The position numbers and the translations under genes were made by a program. DNA of 64,000 nucleotides, from positions 124,001 through 188,000 of the forward strand of contig NZ_PVNH01000011.1 in NCBI RefSeq assembly GCF_003001955.1, in the 5' to 3' direction. The notes under the pieces are model-generated. The model saw only the letters and a list, made by a program, of their open reading frames with translations. It was not told where the DNA came from and searched no databases. Source of the DNA: Prauserella shujinwangii (GTDB lineage Bacteria > Actinomycetota > Actinomycetes > Mycobacteriales > Pseudonocardiaceae). Numbering within the stretch: position 1 is the stretch's first letter; each line of letters begins with the position of its first letter. Shown here in pieces: positions 58,726 through 64,000 of this stretch.

Positions 58726-61477
58726 CGTCGGCCTCCGGCAGGTGGAACGGGATCACGACCTCCGGTGACGAGTGCGTCGTCCGGTCGAAGAACAGGGCCC
58801 GGCCCGGTCTCGGCGCCCAGTGCACGACCTGCCCCGCGCACAGCGGGCTCAGCTCGTTGCCCTGGACGTCGAGCGCCGCCCACGCGCCGATGTCGTCGGT
58901 GCCGCCGAAGCCGAGCGTGTCCTTCAGCCGGGCGATGCCCCGCCACCAGCCGAGCACGTGCAGGCCCTTCGCGGGACCCTGCTTGAGCAACACCCGCAGG
59001 TGGTCGAGCCCGCTCTGCTGGCCGGGCGCCTTCTGCTCCAGCGCGGGCAGCGCGGCGTCGACCCCATAGCACACCAGCATCCGGTGGGTCCGCACATCGG
59101 ACAGCTCGGCCGCCAGCGTGGCGCACCGGTCGGCGAGGTCACCCGCGTCCAGCAGCTCCGCCTTGTGCCCTGCACCAGCGAGCCGGTCGGTCAGCTCGCG
59201 TGCCCTCGGTAGGATCGTCTCGACCGGGCAGCACACGATGAACTCGACGTCCCCCTGCTGGTACTGCCGTGCCAGCGAGCGGGCAGCCGAGTCGAGTATG
59301 GACACCGCTTCCCTGGCGCTGGTCCCGAGCACCGCGAGGTTCCGGCCGGGCGCGCCGGACAGCTCGACCCCGCGTGCCGTGTCCGACACGTCGATCGACT
59401 GGCCGACGAGCGCGAGTGGCCGTTCCGCCTGGCCCAGCCCGGTGAACGCGGGCGAGGAGTCCAGCTGTGGCGCGTGCGCCCCGTCGAACAGCCGCGGTTC
59501 CGACTGTCCCGCGAAGCGCTCCCACAGCTCCCGCTGCAGCGAGGGGAACACCCCCTTCGCACTGGCGTCGGGAATGTGCGCGAGCCGGTTGCCGTGCGCG
59601 ACCCCGGAGTCGTGGTTGATCACCGCGTGCCAGCGCGGTGCGGCGACGGCGGCCTGGTTGGCCTCGGCCAGCACGCGGCGCGCCTTCGGCATCGCGATGC
59701 GCAGCGTGCACTGCTCGAACACGGCAGGCTTGCCCCAGAACGCCTCGATCCCGGCGATGTCCTGGCTCGCGAGGATCAGGTGGATGCCCTGTGAGCGCCC
59801 CCGCCGCGCGATGTCCTCCAGCAACGACGTGGCGAGCGCGGTCACGCTGTCCCGGCCCGCGAACAGGTACTGGAACTCGTCGATCACGGCCACGATCCGC
59901 GGCCAGTGCCCGGTGGGGTCCTGCTCGCGCAGCTCGGCGAGGTTGGTCACCTCGTGGTCCTTCGCCGCCGCCGAGCGCCTGCGCATCTCGTCGGCGAGGA
60001 AGCGCAGCAGCGCCAGCCCGAACTCCCGGTCGGTGTTGACGTTCACCCCGACGAGCCGGGCATGCGGCAGCCAGCTGGCGTCCCTGCGGCCGGGGGCGAG
60101 CCCGGCGAACGACACGCCCTCCTTGAAGTCCAGCAGGTACAGCGCCAGCTCGTCCGGTGAGTACCGCGCGCAGAGGCTGCCCAGCAGGGCGTAGAGGAAG
60201 TTCGTCTTGCCCGACCCGCTCGGCCCGCCGATCAGCGCGTGCGGCGTGGCGTCGCCGATCACCACCTCCACCGGTTCGCCCTCGTAGAAGCCCACCGGCG
60301 CGCGCAGCTCGCGGGCGGACCGTTCCCGGCCGTACTCGGTGGGCAGCAGGTCGGCGAACGACCGGGGACCGCCCTGCTTGGCGACGAGTGCCTCGGCGAT
60401 CCGCTTGGCCGCGGTGGCGACCTGCCCCGACGGCAGCGGCGGGTCGAGGTCGACGACCAGGTCCGTGCCGGTCATGCTGCTGATGGCGCGCCGCTCGTCG
60501 AACAGGCTGATCGTCTCCACGGCGCCGCCGAGCACGGTGGGCACGTCGACCAGGATGAGCGAGATGCCGGCGTCGAGGGCGCTCGCGGCGACGCGTTTGA
60601 GATCGCGCAGCTGCTCGGGTGGCAGGTTCTCGCCGTTTCCGTAGAGGACGCCGATGCGCCACGGCTCGGTGCGCCTGCCCGTCGCCAGCCGCATCGCCCG
60701 CAGCGAGCTGTACCCGGCCTGCATGGTCTCGGCGTGGATGCGGCGGATGTGCCCGGCGAACTCGTCGAGCAGGTCCACCAGCCGGGTCGGGTCGTGCACG
60801 GTGAGCGCGCTCGTGCGGCTCAGCGCGTAGAAGTTCGGCAGCACCGCGGTGAGCTGCCCGACGTCCCACAGGTGGATCTTCACCGCGCCGGGCTCGAACG
60901 TGCTGAGCACGCGCATCAGGAGGTTCTCGACGAGCGCGTCGACGGTGTCCCTGGTCTTCGGCGCCGACGTGATCGACAGGTGCGACTCGTCGAGCAGCGG
61001 CACGGCGACGTCGAAGGTCAGCTCCGTGCCCGGTGTCCGGCCGGCCGCCGAGCCGTCCACTGTGGAGGATCCGATCCGCCACAGCTCGGGCGGGCGGAGG
61101 CCCTCGTGGGTGCCGACCCGCCCGAGCCAGTCGCCGGGTGGGCGCCCTGCCGGGCCGGGCGCGCTCGCGGCGACGAGCTCCCGCAGCCTGCTCGGTCCGT
61201 CGGCCCACTCGCCGTAGAACTGGTCGCGGACCCTGCCGAGCCAGGTCGGCACCTCGGCCATGGCCGGGTCCCGCAGCCGCTCGGCGACCTGCGGGTCCTG
61301 GCCTGCCCGTTCGATCCCGGCCCGCACCATCAGCTGTTCGAGTTCCAGCTTGGCGAGGTTGGTCTCGGCGGCGGCGCGGGCGTTGCGCGCCGCGCCGAGG
61401 GCCAGCCCCAGCCGGTACCGCAGCTGGTCGAGCGCGGACACCACGCGCCCGCGCCGTTCGGCGGCCTTGCGTCGCAT
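58718..61477 (-). CDS. Soluble FtsK/SpoIIIE-like ATPase
   Basis: This 919-residue ATPase has a helical N-terminal region (about 1-100) and a mixed middle region (about 130-380). The FtsK-type ATPase core follows (about 385-620, Walker A IGGPSGSGKTNFLYAL near 415, Walker B RIVAVIDEFQYLF near 530). A second RecA-like region without a full P-loop may lie near 690-860. No transmembrane segment is evident, unlike chromosome translocase FtsK or the EccC of type VII secretion. The two small helical genes upstream and the small gene downstream are tightly coupled. DNA translocation or a peptide/protein pumping role are both open. Confidence 0.8.
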   Translation of the reverse strand: MRRKAAERRGRVVSALDQLRYRLGLALGAARNARAAAETNLAKLELEQLMVRAGIERAGQDPQVAERLRDPAMAEVPTWLGRVRDQFYGEWADGPSRLRELVAASAPGPAGRPPGDWLGRVGTHEGLRPPELWRIGSSTVDGSAAGRTPGTELTFDVAVPLLDESHLSITSAPKTRDTVDALVENLLMRVLSTFEPGAVKIHLWDVGQLTAVLPNFYALSRTSALTVHDPTRLVDLLDEFAGHIRRIHAETMQAGYSSLRAMRLATGRRTEPWRIGVLYGNGENLPPEQLRDLKRVAASALDAGISLILVDVPTVLGGAVETISLFDERRAISSMTGTDLVVDLDPPLPSGQVATAAKRIAEALVAKQGGPRSFADLLPTEYGRERSARELRAPVGFYEGEPVEVVIGDATPHALIGGPSGSGKTNFLYALLGSLCARYSPDELALYLLDFKEGVSFAGLAPGRRDASWLPHARLVGVNVNTDREFGLALLRFLADEMRRRSAAAKDHEVTNLAELREQDPTGHWPRIVAVIDEFQYLFAGRDSVTALATSLLEDIARRGRSQGIHLILASQDIAGIEAFWGKPAVFEQCTLRIAMPKARRVLAEANQAAVAAPRWHAVINHDSGVAHGNRLAHIPDASAKGVFPSLQRELWERFAGQSEPRLFDGAHAPQLDSSPAFTGLGQAERPLALVGQSIDVSDTARGVELSGAPGRNLAVLGTSAREAVSILDSAARSLARQYQQGDVEFIVCCPVETILPRARELTDRLAGAGHKAELLDAGDLADRCATLAAELSDVRTHRMLVCYGVDAALPALEQKAPGQQSGLDHLRVLLKQGPAKGLHVLGWWRGIARLKDTLGFGGTDDIGAWAALDVQGNELSPLCAGQVVHWAPRPGRALFFDRTTHSSPEVVIPFHLPEADDD

Positions 61478-61482
61478 GGTCG

Positions 61483-61728
61483 CTACAGCCTCGACTGGTA
61501 GCGCTCGAGCAGGTCCCCGATGCCGGTGAGCCGCCCGTGGTGGCCGTCGATCTGGTCGAGAGCCTGCGCGAGCTGCGGCGGCAACCACGGCTGGGCCTGT
61601 GCCTGCGAATCGACGAGCGCGCGCCGGGACTCCTCGAGCAGTGACTTCGCCCGGTCGGTGTGGGCACGCGCGTCGGCGACCCCGGAGTGCACCGCGGTCA
61701 GGAGCTGGCGCAGCGCGTCGAGTGACAT
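61483..61728 (-). CDS. Small helical protein, second of the FtsK-like operon
   Basis: This 81-residue, almost entirely helical protein (LRQLLTAVHSGVADARAHTD, then RAKSLLEESRRALVDSQ) starts with ATG 61728 after AGGGAAG and ends five bases before the FtsK-like start. Its size is comparable to WXG100/ESAT-6 proteins, but no WxG turn is present. It probably forms a helical hairpin that pairs with the 86-residue protein upstream or binds the ATPase. Confidence 0.7.
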   Translation of the reverse strand: MSLDALRQLLTAVHSGVADARAHTDRAKSLLEESRRALVDSQAQAQPWLPPQLAQALDQIDGHHGRLTGIGDLLERYQSRL

Positions 61729-61735
61729 GGCTTCC

Positions 61736-61996
61736 CTACAGCCGTGCCGAGTAGGCGTCGGCGGACGAGATACAGGCCTGGATGGTGCTCTGCGTTCCGT
61801 TGATGCCCTGCAGCGCTTCGGCGAGGAGGCCGTGCGCCTGGTTGACCTCCTCCTGGGTGCTGCCCGAGGTCGCCTGGGCCAGTGTCTGCTGGGCCTCCTC
61901 GAGCGACTGGGCGGCTTGCTGGAGAGCGGCGATACTGGCGGACGCCTTCTCGTTCGCGAGGGCGATTCCCGCGCGGATCTCTTCCACTCCGGGCAT
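61736..61996 (-). CDS. Small helical protein, first of the FtsK-like operon
   Basis: This 86-residue Ala/Gln-rich helical protein (IRAGIALANEKASASIAALQ, then QAAQSLEEAQQTLAQATSGS) resembles the small proteins that often precede FtsK-like ATPases in actinobacteria. It lacks WxG and YxxxD secretion signals. ATG 61996 follows AAGGAG by eight bases. Seven bases separate it from the next gene. It may be a substrate, a structural partner or a regulator of the ATPase. Confidence 0.72.
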   Translation of the reverse strand: MPGVEEIRAGIALANEKASASIAALQQAAQSLEEAQQTLAQATSGSTQEEVNQAHGLLAEALQGINGTQSTIQACISSADAYSARL

Positions 61997-62112
61997 GGGG
62001 CGGACTCCTTGATGAGGCCGGGACGTCTCGGTGACACTCTACGTGATCGAGCGACTCCGGACAGCTTCCAGGTGGGCGAACATGCGGTTACTTCCCGCAC
62101 CCGCTACGACAG

Positions 62113-62140
62113 AACGCCGGACCTGGGGTGGTCCGGCGTT
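62113..62140. terminator. Perfect 10-bp hairpin downstream of the alpha/beta hydrolase gene
   Basis: AACGCCGGAC (62113-62122) pairs with GTCCGGCGTT (62131-62140) over an eight-base loop. It lies 71 bases past the hydrolase stop on the minus strand and before the promoter region of the FtsK-like operon. On the minus strand no T-run follows. Confidence 0.65.
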
Positions 62141-62210
62141 CAGCCGTTCGAAGTGCGTGGTCCGCGGATCCGTGCTCCGGGAAGCCCGTTCCACGTGACG
62201 GCTGGAAACC

Positions 62211-63044
62211 CTAGCGGAAGGCTCCCGCCGCGCCGTCCGGAGCCCCGGAACCGTTGGAGCGCCGGGAAACTCCCTGGTCGAGGAAGGACCGGAGATGGGG
62301 CGTGAGCACGTCCCAGGCGACGTCGTGGCGTTGCCCGTCGAGCACGGTGTGCCGGGCCGACGGCAGCAGGTCCAGCAGCGCCGCGGCGGCGGCCGGTGCC
62401 CACGCGCCGGTCTCGGAGCCGGTGAGGACCAGCGTGGGCACCTCGACCCCGGCCAGCTCCGCCGGTGGCCTGCCGTCGGCCAGTACCGCGGCGTCGTAGG
62501 CGAGCGTGGGGGCGACCGCCTCCAGCGCGGTCCAGCCCGGTGACCGGCGCAGCTGTGCCAGCATCTCCCCGGGCATCCCGACCGAGCGCAGGAACAGGGC
62601 CACCGCGTCGCCTCGCCTGCCCTCGGCCAGGCAGGCGGCCAGGTCGGCGCGATACGCGCGAGCCCGCTCGGGCGCCTCCGCGTCGAGCTGGAACGGCGGT
62701 TCCCAGAGCACCAGCCGGGTGATGGGCAGTCCGGCGGCGGCCGCGCGCAACGCGAGCACGGCGCCGGACGAGTTGCCGAACACGGCCGCGGAGCCGCCCG
62801 CCTCGCCGAGGACGGCCGCGAGGTCCTCGATCTCCCGGTCCACGGAGTAGGGCGAGGTGTCCCCGCTGTCGCCGCGGCCGCGCCGGTCGTAGTTGAGCAC
62901 CGTGTGGCCGTCCGCGAGCAGCCCGGCCAGCGCGTCGTGTACGCCCCTGGTGCAGGACGCGCCGCTCACCAGGACGATCGGGGTGCCCGATCCCAGCAGG
63001 TCGAACGCGATGGTGGTGCCGTCGGCCGATCGTGTCGTGTGCAT
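62211..63044 (-). CDS. Alpha/beta hydrolase
   Basis: This 277-residue serine hydrolase of the alpha/beta fold has the oxyanion region IVLVSGASCTRGVHD and the nucleophile elbow FGNSSGAVLALR. An acidic residue lies in LVLTGSETGAWA and the catalytic His is in LDGQRHDVAWDVL. It begins with ATG 63044. It follows the sigma-factor gene by 66 bases on the same strand and may be co-transcribed with it. ECF42-type sigma factors are commonly linked to small YCII-like and hydrolase genes. The substrate is unknown. Confidence 0.83.
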   Translation of the reverse strand: MHTTRSADGTTIAFDLLGSGTPIVLVSGASCTRGVHDALAGLLADGHTVLNYDRRGRGDSGDTSPYSVDREIEDLAAVLGEAGGSAAVFGNSSGAVLALRAAAAGLPITRLVLWEPPFQLDAEAPERARAYRADLAACLAEGRRGDAVALFLRSVGMPGEMLAQLRRSPGWTALEAVAPTLAYDAAVLADGRPPAELAGVEVPTLVLTGSETGAWAPAAAAALLDLLPSARHTVLDGQRHDVAWDVLTPHLRSFLDQGVSRRSNGSGAPDGAAGAFR

Positions 63045-63110
63045 GAGGTCGCCTTTCTGTGCTGAGCTTCGCCCTCCCTACGAACGGGGACCCGTCCACC
63101 GGACAGCGCC

Positions 63111-64000
63111 TCACGGGGAGATCTCGGCGAGGCGGCGGCGCAGGTAGCGGCGTTCCGGCCCGGTCGGGGCGAGCGCCAGGGCAGCCCGGTAGGCCTCCGC
63201 CGCCTCGGGCAGCCGCCCCAGGCGGCGCAGCAGGTCGGCGCGCGCGGCGGGCAGCAGGTGGTACTCGCGCAGGGCGGCGGAGAGGTCGTCCATGAGGGCG
63301 AGGCCCCGGTCCGGATCGGACATCCCGACGGCGACGGCGCGGTTCAGCCGCACCACCGCGGACGGCGCCATCGCTTCCAGGCGGCCGTAGAGGGCCGCGA
63401 TCTCGGGCCACGGTGTCGCCGCGAAGGAGGGTGCGGTGGCGTGGCAGGCGGCGATCGCGGCCTGCAGCTGGTAGGGCCCTGCCCGGCCGCGGCGGAGCGC
63501 GTCCTCGAGCACGGTGACGGCGGCACGGATCCGCTCGTGGTCCCACCGGCAGCGGTCCTGCTCCTCGAGCGGGACGAGTTCGCCCGCGGCCAGCCGGGCC
63601 GGGCGCCGGGCGTCGTGCAACTCCATCAGGGCGAGCAGCCCCGCGGCTTCCGGTTCTCGGGGCAGGAGGCGGACCAGCAGCCCGCCCAGCCAGAGTGCCT
63701 CGTCCGAGAGCCGTTCCCGGACGAGGTCGTCGCCGCCGCTGGCCGAGTACCCCTCGTTGAACAGCAGGTACACCACGCCCAGCACCGCGGTGAGCCGGCC
63801 GGGCAACTCCTCCGAGCCCGGGACGCGGAACGGAAGGTCCTCGGCGCGGATCCTGGCCTTGGCCCGGGTGAGCCGCCTCGTCATCGCGCCCTCGGACACG
63901 AGAAAGGCGCGGGCGATCTCGGCGGTGCTCAGCCCGGCCACCGCCCGCAGGGTGAGCGCGACCCTGGCTTCGAACGGCAGAACCGGGTGACAACACGTGA
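63111..64000 (-). CDS. ECF42-type sigma factor with C-terminal TPR-like extension, N-terminus beyond window
   Basis: The visible 296 residues, open to the right edge, start near the end of region 2/linker. They contain the region-4 helix-turn-helix (VALTLRAVAGLSTAEIARAF then VSEGAMTRRLTRAKARI). The long C-terminal domain characteristic of ECF42 sigma factors follows, with VVYLLFNEGYSASGGDDLVR and the VVRLNRAVAVGMSDPDRGLA helix repeats. This extension is thought to modulate sigma activity in place of an anti-sigma factor. The alpha/beta hydrolase downstream may be its target or partner. The N-terminal region 2 lies outside the window. Confidence 0.86.
   Translation of the reverse strand, partial: TCCHPVLPFEARVALTLRAVAGLSTAEIARAFLVSEGAMTRRLTRAKARIRAEDLPFRVPGSEELPGRLTAVLGVVYLLFNEGYSASGGDDLVRERLSDEALWLGGLLVRLLPREPEAAGLLALMELHDARRPARLAAGELVPLEEQDRCRWDHERIRAAVTVLEDALRRGRAGPYQLQAAIAACHATAPSFAATPWPEIAALYGRLEAMAPSAVVRLNRAVAVGMSDPDRGLALMDDLSAALREYHLLPAARADLLRRLGRLPEAAEAYRAALALAPTGPERRYLRRRLAEISP

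Noticed and set aside
62140-63996. Minus-strand open frame spanning the alpha/beta hydrolase and sigma genes
   Set aside because: It crosses both genes in a different frame and lacks any motif; the two separate genes explain the region.
1-64000. CRISPR array or cas genes near the TPR-CHAT operon
   Set aside because: No regularly spaced direct repeats were seen anywhere. The only tandem repeats are the in-frame 45-bp units at 19573-19779 and the 11-bp pair at 44361.

Overview
The window is high-GC actinobacterial DNA with short intergenic gaps, many GTG starts, ATGA/GTGA start-stop overlaps and strong AGGAGG ribosome binding sites. The prephenate dehydrogenase / tRNA-deaminase / tRNA-Ser neighbourhood, an iniBAC-type locus and a papain-like peptidase set suggest a filamentous actinomycete of the Pseudonocardiaceae (Amycolatopsis-like). 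The family assignment is inference; no 16S gene is present.

Left part (1-18 kb). An NAD-linked formate dehydrogenase operon fdsGBA (fdsA runs off the left edge) is followed by an aromatic catabolic operon. That operon holds a flavin reductase, an HpaB-type phenol/hydroxyphenyl monooxygenase, catA, catB and an IclR regulator; catC diverges from it, so phenol to catechol to muconate to 3-oxoadipate enol-lactone is nearly complete. Next come a glutaredoxin, an ECF sigma / membrane anti-sigma pair, a succinate-semialdehyde dehydrogenase, a lipoprotein, and an ABC exporter facing a GbsR/MarR-like regulator.

Peptidase region (18.3-24.4 kb, all + strand). A cytoplasmic papain-like (C1A) cysteine peptidase is followed by a proline-rich protein that shares the peptidase's C-terminal module, and then by a chagasin-like (I42) cysteine-peptidase inhibitor. 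An apparent operon follows: ECF-like sigma factor, a 153-residue soluble protein, and a TPR-CHAT caspase-like peptidase. The last three genes resemble, in architecture, the Csx29 / Csx30 / sigma branch of type III-E CRISPR, but no CRISPR array is present. I rate this the most interesting part of the window.

Middle (24-40 kb). SRPBCC and FUSC-type membrane proteins and an Rv0909-like antitoxin precede core housekeeping genes: tyrA, an M20 amidohydrolase, a tadA partner, tadA and tRNA-Ser(CGA). A secreted sugar dehydrogenase with LGFP repeats follows. A LacI-controlled five-gene operon (asparaginase-like, deacetylase/imidase-like, MFS transporter, two SDRs) may degrade a cyclic imide or related amide.

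Accessory island (about 40.0-46.6 kb). It is flanked by a gene fragment on the left and a broken transposase on the right. It carries a graspetide RiPP cluster: precursor peptide, ATP-grasp ligase and an isoaspartyl-methyltransferase homologue, as in aspartimidylated graspetides. Two unknown genes, an XRE-TPR regulator and a YdcF-like protein accompany it.

Right part (46.6-64 kb). An iniBAC-like locus comprises a LuxR/IniR-like regulator, an Hsp70-like ATPase, IniB and two dynamin-like GTPases. It is followed by a limonene-epoxide-hydrolase-like protein, a secreted LTD/EEP nuclease, and a four-gene operon around a soluble FtsK-like ATPase with two short helical proteins. The window ends with an alpha/beta hydrolase and the 3' part of an ECF42-type sigma gene. 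Two families of long intergenic hairpin repeats recur between genes.
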